A DNA stretch of 31,129 nt from CAZTBB01 sp964611755 (GTDB lineage: Bacteria; Pseudomonadota; Alphaproteobacteria; Micavibrionales; Micavibrionaceae), in contig CAZTBB010000017.1 in NCBI GenBank assembly GCA_964611755.1, forward strand, positions 1 to 31,129. The letters run 5' to 3'. Below are positions 15,567 through 23,448 of the stretch, in pieces. The notes beneath the pieces were generated by a model. The model was not told where the DNA came from, searched no databases, and worked only from the letters and a program-made list of their open reading frames with translations. Position 1 is the first letter of the stretch, and every line of letters starts with the position of its first letter. The translations under genes were made by a program, and so were the position numbers.

Positions 15567-16844
15567 ATGAGTTTAAGACGAGTCGTCATTACGGGAATGG
15601 GAATGGTCTCACCATTGGGAAATGGTGTTGAGCACAATTGGTCCGAGATTACATCTGGTAAGAGCGGTATTCGCAAGATCGAGCATTTTGATGTTTCGGA
15701 TATTACCTCTCAGATTGCCGGTATTATTCCGCGCACGGATTCGGACAACCCGCAAGGCGGAGCCTTTAATCCTGATCTGCATGTCTCACCCAAAGACCAG
15801 AAGAAAATGGATGATTTCATCATCTACGGAATGGCGGCGGCCGATGAGGCGATTGCCGATGCGGGCTGGTCTCCGGAGGATCAAGAATCACTGGATCGCA
15901 CGGGCGTGTTGGTCGGGGCCGGTATTGGCGGTCTTGATGAGATTTATAAGACATCCACATTGATGAATGAAAAAGGCCCGCGCCGCATTTCACCGTTTTT
16001 CGTGCCGGCCGCGCTGATTAACCTGACCGGTGGGCATATTTCGATTAAACATGGTTTCCGCGGGCCTAATCACTCTGTCGTGACGGCTTGTGCGACGGGG
16101 ACGCATGCCATTGGGGATGCGGCGCGCATTATTGCGCTGGATGATGCGGATGTGATGATTGCGGGCGGCGCGGAAAGCGCTGTGTGCCGCCTTGGCGTGG
16201 CCGGGTTTGCTGCGGCGCGCGCCCTGTCAACGGGGTATAATGATCGCCCTCAGGAAGCCTCACGCCCTTGGGATGAGGGACGCGATGGGTTTGTGATCGG
16301 TGAGGGTGCGGGTGTTGTTGTTTTGGAAGAATATGAGCATGCCAAGAAGCGCGGCGCAAAAATTTACGCTGAAGTCGTTGGCTATGGTATGTCCGGTGAC
16401 GCACATCATATTACCGCGCCTGCCGAAGATGGCAGCGGTGGATACCGCGCGATGGAAGCGGCGCTAAAGCGCGCACAGCTCAATCCCGAGGATATCGACT
16501 ATGTGAATGCACATGGGACATCGACGCCTGTGGGCGATGGGATTGAATTTGGTGCGGTGAAGCGTTTGTTCGGTAATACGCTGGATACGTTGAGCATGTC
16601 ATCGACGAAATCGGCGATTGGTCATCTGCTGGGTGCGGCCGGAGCCGTGGAAGCCATCTATGCGGCTAAAACCATCGAGACAGGGATTATTCCGCCAACA
16701 TTGAATTTGGAAAACCCATCCGAAAATTGCCAAGGCATTGATCTGGTGCCCAAGGTGGCAAAAGAGAAGACAGTCACAACGGCTTTGTCTAACTCGTTTG
16801 GGTTTGGCGGGACGAATGCATCCCTGATTTTCAAAGCGGTCTAG
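15567..16844 (+). CDS. fabF: 3-oxoacyl-[ACP] synthase II
   Basis: Condensing enzyme that elongates acyl-ACP with malonyl-ACP in fatty acid synthesis. The 425-residue length is typical. The catalytic triad is C175 in V-T-A-C-A-T-G (172-178), H316 in N-A-H-G-T-S-T (314-320) and H353 in K-S-A-I-G-H (348-353), with the conserved K348. The C-terminal F-G-F-G-G-T-N-A motif is present near residue 415. It is separated from acpP by a terminator but stays on the same strand; mltG follows after 24 bases and is probably co-transcribed. The ribosome site before the ATG is weak (GCGGGA). Confidence 0.97.
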   Translation: MSLRRVVITGMGMVSPLGNGVEHNWSEITSGKSGIRKIEHFDVSDITSQIAGIIPRTDSDNPQGGAFNPDLHVSPKDQKKMDDFIIYGMAAADEAIADAGWSPEDQESLDRTGVLVGAGIGGLDEIYKTSTLMNEKGPRRISPFFVPAALINLTGGHISIKHGFRGPNHSVVTACATGTHAIGDAARIIALDDADVMIAGGAESAVCRLGVAGFAAARALSTGYNDRPQEASRPWDEGRDGFVIGEGAGVVVLEEYEHAKKRGAKIYAEVVGYGMSGDAHHITAPAEDGSGGYRAMEAALKRAQLNPEDIDYVNAHGTSTPVGDGIEFGAVKRLFGNTLDTLSMSSTKSAIGHLLGAAGAVEAIYAAKTIETGIIPPTLNLENPSENCQGIDLVPKVAKEKTVTTALSNSFGFGGTNASLIFKAV

Positions 16845-16868
16845 GCGCAGCGGAACGGGGAAGCGATC

Positions 16869-17879
16869 ATGGCTGATTTTTTATACAAACTATTCGGCCT
16901 GGCTTCGATCCTGATCGTTCTCAGCATTTTTGGCGGTATTGCCGGTTTTTCCTGGTATGCCAATGAAATTTCCAAAGAAAATATGTTGGAAGAGCCTCTC
17001 CTGTTTAAAGTCGAAAAGGGATCATCCGTGCGCGGCATTGCCGATAATCTTAAGGCGCAGGGCGTGTTAGAAAATCCGTTTTTTGTTTCCGTCGGCGCGC
17101 GTGTTTTGGGAATTGAAGATCAATTCAAGGCCGGCGAGTATCAAATTCAGCCAGAGATGAGCATCAATGACATTATGCAGATGATGGCGGCGGGCGATAT
17201 TTATCAGCGCCAATTCACGATCCCCGAGGGGCTGACGAGCTATCAGATTACCAAGCGTTTGAACGCGATTGAGGAATTGGAGGGCGAGCTGGATCAAATC
17301 CCGAATGAAGGTGCGCTCTTGCCCGAAACATATAATTTTGAAAAGGGCGAGAGCCGCCGCGATGTTGTCTTGCGCATGAACCAAGCCATGGGGGAGTTGG
17401 TGAGTGAGTTGTGGGAGGGCCGTGCAGAGAACCTCCCACTTGAGAATATCAATGAAGCAATTATCCTTGCTTCGATTGTAGAAAAAGAAACGGGTAAGCC
17501 CGATGAATATGCTGCCGTGGCGGGTGTGTTTATCAACCGGTTGCGTATTGGGATGCCCTTGCAGGCCGATCCAACCGTGATTTATGCGATGAATGGCGGA
17601 CGTCACGAAGATGAAGGGCAGGGCCCAATCGGAAGGCGTTTATTGCGTAAGGATTTAGAAACGGACTCCCCCTATAACACCTATAAAAATGCCGGATTGC
17701 CTCCGGGGCCGATTGCCAATCCCGGGCGCGGAGCTTTAGAGGGAACCCTTAATCCCGAGCCGCATACATATCTGTATTTTGTGGCCGATGGCACAGGCGG
17801 GCATGTCTTTGCCACCACATTGGCCGAGCATAACCGAAATGTTGCGCAGTGGCGCAAGATCCGCGCCGCTCAGGAGTAA
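16869..17879 (+). CDS. mltG: Endolytic murein transglycosylase MltG (YceG family)
   Basis: Membrane-anchored lytic transglycosylase that cuts nascent glycan strands and so sets strand length. It has one N-terminal transmembrane helix (about 8-30), a LysM-like region (about 45-110, E-K-G-S-S-V-R-G-I-A), then the catalytic domain with L-P-E-T-Y-N-F (151-157), I-L-A-S-I-V-E-K-E-T-G (199-209; E205 is the likely catalytic Glu), F-I-N-R-L (221-225), L-Q-A-D-P-T-V-I-Y-A (231-240), S-P-Y-N-T-Y (267-272) and G-L-P-P-G-P-I-A-N-P-G (276-286). The length of 336 is normal. GGGGAAG before the ATG is a fair ribosome site. Linkage to fabF is common in proteobacteria. Confidence 0.96.
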   Translation: MADFLYKLFGLASILIVLSIFGGIAGFSWYANEISKENMLEEPLLFKVEKGSSVRGIADNLKAQGVLENPFFVSVGARVLGIEDQFKAGEYQIQPEMSINDIMQMMAAGDIYQRQFTIPEGLTSYQITKRLNAIEELEGELDQIPNEGALLPETYNFEKGESRRDVVLRMNQAMGELVSELWEGRAENLPLENINEAIILASIVEKETGKPDEYAAVAGVFINRLRIGMPLQADPTVIYAMNGGRHEDEGQGPIGRRLLRKDLETDSPYNTYKNAGLPPGPIANPGRGALEGTLNPEPHTYLYFVADGTGGHVFATTLAEHNRNVAQWRKIRAAQE

Positions 17880-17892
17880 TAATATCTATCTA

Positions 17893-18435
17893 TTATGGTT
17901 GAGTTGTTGGCTCGCTGAAGAGTGATGAGTTTGAATATTTTTCAACCACCTCAGATGCAACGCGACTAACTTGATCGCTCAGTTGCATAAGGGCTGCACC
18001 TGTTTTTGGTGTGTTCTCTCCGGCTTTAATCTTACCCATTAGCTCGTTACGAACATTAATAGAGATATATTCCATGGCCTGATTAAGATCAATTTGCATG
18101 AATGCCGCCTGAGGATCAAGACCACCGCCACGAATAACATAGGATTGCGTTAAGGGGTTGCATGTAATCATTGCGATGTTAGCATCTGTAAAATCAATTG
18201 GAGGCTCTCCATCTATCATAATAGCAGGTTGCTTGACATGATCAGATGTTGTGTTGATGCACAGAACTTTCGTGCCGTCTTTCCAACTTTCTTCATTAAT
18301 TTCAATAGTAAGACCCAACTCATTTTTAAGGCGATCAATAAATTCTTTAATCGGTGCCTTTAAACCACGATACATGATTTCATCTTCTTGTGATGCTGTT
18401 GCTGTTGCTGTTTCTGCAAATGCTTGTGTTGTCAT
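17893..18435 (-). CDS. Unknown 180-residue protein, paralogue-like to the one at 18828
   Basis: Unrecognised soluble protein. The first 20 residues are Ala/Thr-rich and polar. L-K-A-P-I-K-E-F-I-D-R-L (25-36) followed by about 25 residues of strand-like sequence resembles the protein encoded at 18828-19373 (M-A-A-P-I-T-E-F-T-D-K-L). Both C termini also share a K-Y-x-N-S type motif after a helix (V-V-E-K-Y-S-N-S here). I infer a common, undescribed domain. A GAGAG site precedes the ATG, and a good promoter lies about 80 bases upstream. The gene is AT-richer than mltG, which it meets tail to tail with 13 bases between. Confidence 0.68.
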   Translation of the reverse strand: MTTQAFAETATATASQEDEIMYRGLKAPIKEFIDRLKNELGLTIEINEESWKDGTKVLCINTTSDHVKQPAIMIDGEPPIDFTDANIAMITCNPLTQSYVIRGGGLDPQAAFMQIDLNQAMEYISINVRNELMGKIKAGENTPKTGAALMQLSDQVSRVASEVVEKYSNSSLFSEPTTQP

Positions 18436-18511
18436 GACTTTCTCTCTCTTGCTTTCTTTTAACGCACAATTTTAACTATGAGTAAATTTCCTTTGTTTTG
18501 AGCCGAAAAAG

Positions 18512-18541
18512 ACTATAGCAACATTTATTTACATAAGTCAA
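18512..18541 (-). promoter_or_regulatory. Promoter for the unknown gene at 17893-18435
   Basis: On the minus strand TTGACT (18536-18541) and TATAGT (18512-18517) are separated by 18 bases, each matching the sigma-70 consensus at five of six positions. It gives a leader of about 70 bases. A perfect AT-rich inverted repeat, AACATTTTT (18540-18548) and AAAAATGTT (18552-18560), overlaps its upstream edge and could be an operator or a weak terminator for the gene at 18628. Confidence 0.6.
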
Positions 18542-18627
18542 CATTTTTTATAAAAATGTTCTTTTAGTATATTTTCAATATATTTATTGGAGTTTTATAT
18601 AATGTATTCAGATGATGATTAGAGATC

Positions 18628-18825
18628 TTAGATCTTAAAAATATCTTCTAGGAGTATCAGTTTTTGATCGTCAACAAATCTGTCCGTATGCCCTGATGCC
18701 CCAATGAGTATGATGAGAGGATTATCATCATCTTTAGGTTTTTCCGGATAAGACTTTTCTACAGCGATCATGGCTGTGCCGGATGCGCTATTGAGGAAAT
18801 GTGATCTGTAATTTTGAGATGACAC
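18628..18825 (-). CDS. Small protein of unknown function (65 residues)
   Basis: Short frame starting at a GTG two bases after the stop of the upstream gene (TAA-AC-GTG), which suggests translational coupling. The composition is protein-like: a polar N terminus, a strand-like G-T-A-M-I-A-V-E-K-S, an acidic turn K-P-K-D-D-D-N, a hydrophobic L-I-I-L-I-G-A-S-G, and a C terminus K-L-I-L-L-E-D-I-F-K-I. I do not recognise it. It lies between two genes whose products look like distant paralogues of each other and may be part of the same system. GTG start and small size keep the confidence modest. Confidence 0.5.
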   Translation of the reverse strand: MSSQNYRSHFLNSASGTAMIAVEKSYPEKPKDDDNPLIILIGASGHTDRFVDDQKLILLEDIFKI

Positions 18826-18827
18826 GT

Positions 18828-19373
18828 TTATTGACCAATAGTTGGTATGTCTAATCCAGAGGACTGAACAGGTACACTGTTATATTTTTGTAAAATAGTT
18901 TCAACAATTTGACGGATTTTTGTGTTCTTAGAATGATCATCACCTTCATTCAGCATTACACGGCGTGCGAGGCCATTTAACACATCATAAAGCGGTTTGT
19001 TAGGCCCTTGAAGAGGATTAATAATGTTGTGAAATTCATGGCCTGCAATATCTTCAGAGCGATCAACGCCTGCCCAGTTTAAATTATAATTTCCACTCTC
19101 AGCATTAATCCCAACATAAAAATATGTATTAGAGCGGTTATAAAAGCGCCCTTCATCTGTATGGCGATCTTCATCAACAACAAAGTCACGGCCAACGACA
19201 ACTGTGGGGCCTGCATATTGGCTGAAAATGAAATGGGATTGTACCTGAAACCCGGCATCTCTGAGCTTGTCTGTAAATTCTGTGATAGGTGCCGCCATTA
19301 AGACAATTTTTTGTTTGGCCGCATCGCTGATCAGATCAGGATCGCTAAATGTGTTTGATAGCTCATGAGCCAT
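18828..19373 (-). CDS. Unknown 181-residue protein, paralogue-like to the one at 17893
   Basis: Unrecognised acidic soluble protein. A-P-I-T-E-F-T-D-K-L (28-37) and the C-terminal I-L-Q-K-Y-N-S resemble the protein at 17893-18435, and a central Y-x-L-x-x-A-G-V-D in this one may match Y-x-I-x-G-G-G-L-D in the other. The middle is rich in Asn, Asp, Tyr and His (R-F-Y-N-R-S-N-T-Y-F-Y-V). There is no signal peptide. The leader contains a GC-rich hairpin just before the start and a candidate promoter, both listed separately. It runs directly into the 65-residue gene at 18825. Confidence 0.68.
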   Translation of the reverse strand: MAHELSNTFSDPDLISDAAKQKIVLMAAPITEFTDKLRDAGFQVQSHFIFSQYAGPTVVVGRDFVVDEDRHTDEGRFYNRSNTYFYVGINAESGNYNLNWAGVDRSEDIAGHEFHNIINPLQGPNKPLYDVLNGLARRVMLNEGDDHSKNTKIRQIVETILQKYNSVPVQSSGLDIPTIGQ

Positions 19374-19383
19374 ATTCTATATC

Positions 19384-19405
19384 CCCCGTCAGGTAATTTA
19401 CGGGG
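19384..19405 (-). promoter_or_regulatory. 5'-leader hairpin overlapping the ribosome site of the gene at 18828-19373
   Basis: On the minus strand CCCCGT and ACGGGG form a perfect six-pair GC-rich stem with a ten-base loop. It ends eleven bases before the ATG. The only ribosome-site-like sequence, GGGGGA, is partly in the right arm, so folding should limit translation. This is an AT-rich setting, which makes the GC-rich arms stand out. Confidence 0.45.
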
Positions 19406-19412
19406 ACACTAG

Positions 19413-19440
19413 ACTATATTTTTACATATTGCAAATGTAA
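19413..19440 (-). promoter_or_regulatory. Candidate promoter with dyad for the gene at 18828-19373
   Basis: On the minus strand TTACAT (19435-19440) and TATAGT (19413-19418) are 16 bases apart. The -10 is identical to that of the promoter at 18512. A dyad TTACAT-N7-ATGTAA (19422-19440) covers the -35 and most of the spacer, a place where a regulator could bind. Confidence 0.4.
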
Positions 19441-19467
19441 TTTTATGGTAATGGTGTAGGCGGCGCT

Positions 19468-20064
19468 CTATTCATCATCCTCAGGCGGGATAATATTGCC
19501 GCGGTTTGAACCGCCGCCCGCGCTTCCGCCTGACCCGCCCAGGCCGAGGCCGGGCGCATTCATGCCCGGTGTGTGTTGCGGCTTGGCTTCCAAAGCGTGG
19601 CGGCGTGCCAGATGCGGTGCAAATTCGAGGCTGGATGGGGTTGCATCGCCCAGCACACAGCCCAGCGTTTCATCATTATCCAGATCATCACGGTGAACCG
19701 GTTGACCGGCGACGCAGCGGCCAATGAAATTCTCAAAAGCGATGAGGGGCTGCGCAGGTGCTTTTGGTGATTTAAGCGCATCACTGCGGTAGGGGTCATC
19801 GGCGAACATCAGCGGAATTTGATAGGCCTGCGCGATATGGCCGTTTTTGACCGCGCCCAGATGAATGATCTGGTTTTGATCCAGCACATCCATATAGGCA
19901 TGATCAATGGTAATATTGAATTCCAGATAATCCATATCGGCATATTCAACCGTCAATAGGCCTGTGCTGGTATCGAGCAAAACGCCAATGGCCTTTTGCA
20001 CCATATTTTCGTTGCTGATCAGGCCGGCTTCGCCCTCTTGTGTAAAAAGCAGATCAATATCCAT
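19468..20064 (-). CDS. Unknown protein with glycine-rich C-terminal tail
   Basis: Unrecognised 198-residue acidic protein without signal peptide. Residues 1-95 look like a beta-rich globular domain (D-I-D-L-L-F-T-Q-E-G at the start; many alternating hydrophobic residues around 23-60). From about 160 the sequence becomes disordered, with a Gly/Ser stretch (G-L-G-L-G-G-S-G-G-S-A-G-G-G) and an acidic end P-P-E-D-D-E. A single Cys pair (near 135 and 152) is visible. Its GC content is closer to the housekeeping genes than that of its leftward neighbours. No clear ribosome site precedes the ATG. It is divergent from asnB, 53 bases away. Confidence 0.65.
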   Translation of the reverse strand: MDIDLLFTQEGEAGLISNENMVQKAIGVLLDTSTGLLTVEYADMDYLEFNITIDHAYMDVLDQNQIIHLGAVKNGHIAQAYQIPLMFADDPYRSDALKSPKAPAQPLIAFENFIGRCVAGQPVHRDDLDNDETLGCVLGDATPSSLEFAPHLARRHALEAKPQHTPGMNAPGLGLGGSGGSAGGGSNRGNIIPPEDDE

Positions 20065-20117
20065 TTTTATTCTTATAAGCTCTCGTCAAGACGTTATCAA
20101 ATCAATATAGTGATCCG

Positions 20118-22058
20118 ATGTGCGGAATAACAGGATTTTTCTCTTATTCATCTTCTGATAGCAAGACCAAGATGCAGGCCATGGGACAGGCAATGTGCGA
20201 TGCCCTTATGCATCGTGGCCCTGACAGCGATGGTGTGTGGCAAGATCCGGATGTGCCGCTTGTTCTGGCGCATAAACGTCTGGCGATTATTGATCTCAGT
20301 CCCGAGGGGCATCAGCCAATGGAGTCCTCATCCGGGCGCTATATGATTGCCTTTAATGGCGAGATTTATAATTTCCGTGATCTCTCCAGAGAACTTAAAA
20401 ATCTTGGCGCGTCTTTTCGCGGCCGCTCTGATACGGAAGTGATCTTGGAAGCGGTCGAGATTTGGGGCTTAAATCTGACCATCCAAAAATTGAATGGGAT
20501 GTTTGCCTTTGTTCTGTGGGATCGCAAAGAGCGTGAAATTCATTTTGTACGTGACAGGATGGGAAAGAAGCCGCTTTATCTGGGGTGGGCGGGTAAGACT
20601 TTAGTCTTTGGCTCTGAGTTAAAAGCTTTGCGGGCGCATCCTGCTTTCGAGGCTAAGCTCAACAAGGAGGCGTTGGCGCTCTTTATGCGCTATGGGTATG
20701 TGCCGGCGCCACATACCATTTATCAAAATGTATGGATGTTAATGCCTGCGGCACGGCTGAGTTTTAAGCTCGAAAATATTGTGCCCGGCGAGACGCTTTC
20801 CGCAATGATGAAACCCTATTGGAACCATCTGGAGATCATGCGCGAGGCGCGCTTACGATCACGGCCAATCAAGGACTCCGAGGCTATAGATCATTTCGAA
20901 TCTCTACTTGGTTCGTGTGTGTCTGATCGTATGATTTCGGATGTGCCGCTCGGTGCGTTTTTATCCGGTGGTATTGATAGCTCGGCCGTTGTGGCGCTGA
21001 TGCAAAAGCAGGCCAATGGCCCTGTCAAAACCTATGCGATTGGGTTTGAAGAGGCCGGGTTTGATGAGGCCGCTTTTGCGAAAAAAGTGGCAGGCCATAT
21101 CGGCACGGATCATCATGAGCTGTATTTGAAGGGCAATGATGCACTGGATCTAATACCCAAAATGCCGTTTTTCTATGATGAGCCATTTGCCGATATCTCA
21201 TCGTTGCCGACTTACCTTGTCTCTCAATTTGCGCGCAAGGATGTTACGGTGGCGTTATCGGGGGATGGCGGTGATGAAATGTTGGGCGGGTATAACCGCC
21301 ATGTCAGCGGCCCTAAAATTTGGAACAAGATGCGTTATTTGCCACGTGGAATGCGCACAGCGCTGGCGGGCTTTATTCAAAAAACACCGCCTGAAAAATG
21401 GAGCAAAATTATTCCGCAGCGCCCGCAATTTGGGGAGCTATTGCACAAAGCGGCCGATGTGATGGCTCTCGAAGACGAGCAAGCGATTTATACCAAATTG
21501 ATCAGCCGTTTTGAAAACCCATCCGATATTTTGATTGCGGCCGATGAGCCTTATATCCCGCTCACTCATCCGGAATGGCAGCCGGATGCGGATATGAGCT
21601 TTGCGGAAAAAATGATGTATTGGGATGCGCTCTCTTATTTGCCGGGTGATATTTTGACGAAGGTAGACCGCGCGAGCATGGCGGTCTCGATCGAGGCGCG
21701 CGCCCCTTTATTGGATAAGCGCATATATGAGTATGTCTGGAGCCTGCCCGATCATCTCAAGATCAGAGGCGGCAAGGGGAAATGGTTGCTCCGTGAAGTG
21801 TTGGCACGTTATGTTCCGCGTCATTTATTCGAGCGCCCGAAACAAGGATTCAGTGTTCCTGTTGCCTCTTGGCTTCGTGGCTCTTTACAGGATTGGGCAG
21901 AAGATTTATTAGATGAACAATCATTAAAGGCCGATGGGTTATTCAAGGCCGATGCCGTGCGCCGGATTTGGGCAGAGCATTTGGATGGACAGGGTCATCA
22001 TGGAGAAAAACTCTGGGCGATCTTGATGTTTCAATCCTGGAAGAAAGAGTGGATGTAG
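20118..22058 (+). CDS. asnB: Asparagine synthase-type amidotransferase (AsnB family)
   Basis: Glutamine-dependent asparagine synthetase of 646 residues. The start is fixed by the catalytic N-terminal Cys2 (M-C-G-I-T-G-F). The class II glutaminase domain (about 2-215) has H-R-G-P-D-S-D-G (32-39) and F-N-G-E-I-Y-N (79-85). The synthetase domain has the PPi-loop S-G-G-I-D-S-S (283-289) and a second nucleotide motif L-S-G-D-G-G-D-E-M-L-G-G-Y (near 384-396). All key residues are intact. It is followed after seven bases by a GT4 glycosyltransferase. Longer AsnB relatives next to glycosyltransferases often work in surface polysaccharide gene clusters by amidating sugar acids, so the true substrate may not be aspartate. 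The ribosome site is weak. Confidence 0.92.
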   Translation: MCGITGFFSYSSSDSKTKMQAMGQAMCDALMHRGPDSDGVWQDPDVPLVLAHKRLAIIDLSPEGHQPMESSSGRYMIAFNGEIYNFRDLSRELKNLGASFRGRSDTEVILEAVEIWGLNLTIQKLNGMFAFVLWDRKEREIHFVRDRMGKKPLYLGWAGKTLVFGSELKALRAHPAFEAKLNKEALALFMRYGYVPAPHTIYQNVWMLMPAARLSFKLENIVPGETLSAMMKPYWNHLEIMREARLRSRPIKDSEAIDHFESLLGSCVSDRMISDVPLGAFLSGGIDSSAVVALMQKQANGPVKTYAIGFEEAGFDEAAFAKKVAGHIGTDHHELYLKGNDALDLIPKMPFFYDEPFADISSLPTYLVSQFARKDVTVALSGDGGDEMLGGYNRHVSGPKIWNKMRYLPRGMRTALAGFIQKTPPEKWSKIIPQRPQFGELLHKAADVMALEDEQAIYTKLISRFENPSDILIAADEPYIPLTHPEWQPDADMSFAEKMMYWDALSYLPGDILTKVDRASMAVSIEARAPLLDKRIYEYVWSLPDHLKIRGGKGKWLLREVLARYVPRHLFERPKQGFSVPVASWLRGSLQDWAEDLLDEQSLKADGLFKADAVRRIWAEHLDGQGHHGEKLWAILMFQSWKKEWM

Positions 22059-22065
22059 ATTTAGA

Positions 22066-23184
22066 ATGGCTGGTAAGCTTCTTTATATATTTGATCATGT
22101 TGATTGGAAAACCCGTATGCCGGTTGCCAAGGGCGCACAGCAAAAGGGCTGGGATGTCTCGATCGGTATTGTCGGTGATCCACCAGAAGATCAATCCGCT
22201 TTGGATGGGTTTAATGTGATTTTCTTGCCGCGCCCAAAAGACAAGTTTGGTCCGGCGGCAACACTTGAAACGATTCTGGCTATTCGCAAAACAATTAAAG
22301 ATGTCTCACCCGATCTCGTGCATACGGTGACCTTGAAATATTCTTTTTTGGTGGGCTATGCCCGTTTGGGTCTGCGCGGTTTTCGTATCATGTATACAAT
22401 GGCCGGGCTTGGATTTTTATTCCGCAGTGAGGGCACAAAGTCGAAATTGGTTGGTTACATGATGTCACCTTTTTTGCGCTTTGTATTAAGACATAAAGCC
22501 GCCGAGATTATTTTTCAAAACCAGGATGATCGTGATCTTCTCATTGATCGCTCTTTTGTGCGCGCGGAACAAACGCATTTGGTTCTTGGCTCCGGGGTGG
22601 ATACGGAAAAGTTCAAAGCAGCGCCATTCAAAAATTCCGATGAGCCTCTTATTTTGATGCCAACGCGTTTGGTCAGGGAAAAAGGCGTTTCCGTGTTTAT
22701 CAAGGCCGCAAGGCGTTTAAAAAAGCAGGGGGTGAAAGCGCGTTTTCAGATTGCGGGCGGTATCACAAAGCATAACCCGCGCGCCATCTCGAAGGAAAAG
22801 ATGATCGGTATGATCGGTGATAGCGGCGTGGAATGGCTCGGCCATGTTGATGATATGCCTGCTCTGTTACAACAAGCCTATTGCGTGGCCTATCCATCGA
22901 ATTACGGCGAGGGCGTACCGCGTGTGATGCTGGAGGCCTGTGCTAGTGCCAAGCCGATTGTCACAACCGATCATCCGGGCTGCCGTGAGACGGTGGAGGA
23001 TGGTGTGAACGGGTTTTTGGTGCCGATCAAAGATGCGCCAGCCGTTGCCAAAGCGCTCAAGACGCTCATTGAAGATCCTGCGCTGTGTGAAGCCATGGGT
23101 AAGGCCAGTCGCAAGCGCGCGGAAGATATGTTCGCGATCTCGCATATTGTCGAGCAGACAGTGGCGCTCTATAAAGCAGAATAA
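22066..23184 (+). CDS. Glycosyltransferase family 4
   Basis: A 372-residue GT-B fold retaining glycosyltransferase, probably acting at the cytoplasmic face of the inner membrane on polysaccharide precursors. The N-terminal domain (1-180) has the V-H-T-V-T-L-K-Y region. The C-terminal domain has L-G-S-G-V-D-T-E-K-F (174-183), the donor-phosphate stretch P-T-R-L-V-R-E-K-G (199-207), and the EX7E motif E282-x7-E290 in Y-G-E-G-V-P-R-V-M-L-E-A-C-A. Sugar and acceptor cannot be told from sequence. It follows asnB after seven bases. The promoter of the ilv attenuator lies within its last 40 coding bases. Confidence 0.92.
   Translation: MAGKLLYIFDHVDWKTRMPVAKGAQQKGWDVSIGIVGDPPEDQSALDGFNVIFLPRPKDKFGPAATLETILAIRKTIKDVSPDLVHTVTLKYSFLVGYARLGLRGFRIMYTMAGLGFLFRSEGTKSKLVGYMMSPFLRFVLRHKAAEIIFQNQDDRDLLIDRSFVRAEQTHLVLGSGVDTEKFKAAPFKNSDEPLILMPTRLVREKGVSVFIKAARRLKKQGVKARFQIAGGITKHNPRAISKEKMIGMIGDSGVEWLGHVDDMPALLQQAYCVAYPSNYGEGVPRVMLEACASAKPIVTTDHPGCRETVEDGVNGFLVPIKDAPAVAKALKTLIEDPALCEAMGKASRKRAEDMFAISHIVEQTVALYKAE
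23147..23175 (+). promoter_or_regulatory. Promoter for the ilv leader and ilvB
   Basis: TTGTCG (23147-23152) and TATAAA (23170-23175) are separated by an optimal 17 bases; they match the sigma-70 consensus at four and five positions. The pair lies inside the end of the glycosyltransferase coding region. Transcription would start near 23182 and give a leader of about 40 bases before the leader peptide. Confidence 0.5.
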
Positions 23185-23224
23185 TTTCTTGCATTCCAAA
23201 ACCACTCTGTGTCAGTGTGCCCTT

Positions 23225-23299
23225 ATGAATAAAGTTTTTGCATTGATTATCGCACTTGTGCTCGTCGTCCTGGAAACAGGGGCGCCGGTGGCTTCGTGA
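23225..23299 (+). CDS. ilv leader peptide (attenuator control peptide)
   Basis: A 24-codon frame too short for usual gene finders. Residues 4-16 read V-F-A-L-I-I-A-L-V-L-V-V-L, so 10 of these 13 codons specify valine, leucine or isoleucine, the end products of the pathway encoded downstream. This is the hallmark of leader peptides such as IlvL and IvbL. Starvation for these amino acids would stall the ribosome here. Codons 14-16 overlap the left arm of a protector hairpin, just before the antiterminator segment. The frame stops 21 bases before the terminator hairpin. No strong ribosome site is visible. I infer the function from composition and placement together; either alone would be weaker. 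Confidence 0.75.
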   Translation: MNKVFALIIALVLVVLETGAPVAS

Positions 23300-23358
23300 T
23301 GATCTAATCATAGCAAACCGAAAAAGCGCCCCGCCTATTTAGAGCGGGGCTTTTTTTT
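23266..23358 (+). promoter_or_regulatory. Transcription attenuator of ilvB (alternative hairpins)
   Basis: Segment 1 (C-G-T-C-C-T-G, 23266-23272) can pair with segment 2 (23277-23284) around a GAAA loop, with CCTG/CAGG at its core and a one-base bulge. Segment 2, GGGGCGC (23279-23285), is perfectly complementary to segment 3, GCGCCCC (23326-23332), giving a seven-pair antiterminator. Segment 3 also pairs with segment 4 (GCGGGGC, 23344-23350) to make the terminator. A ribosome stalled at Val14-Leu16 would cover segment 1 and favour the antiterminator; free movement would favour termination. This is the classic amino acid attenuation layout. Confidence 0.72.
23321..23358 (+). terminator. Rho-independent terminator of the ilv attenuator
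   Basis: GCCCCGC (23328-23334) pairs perfectly with GCGGGGC (23344-23350), followed by eight T (23351-23358) and preceded by five A that can extend the stem after a two-base bulge. It lies 90 bases before ilvB. It also ends any transcript coming from the asnB-glycosyltransferase pair. Confidence 0.88.
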
Positions 23359-23448
23359 GGCTTTATCGTAACAGGCCTACAGAGATTTTTGCTTTGCAAT
23401 ATCTTTGTGGATATTGATAATGGAGCAGCGCTTGAAAAGGAAAAAGAA

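Noticed and set aside
18616..18636. Short direct repeat of AGATCT near the end of the 65-residue gene
   Set aside because: Only two short copies, likely chance in AT-rich sequence.
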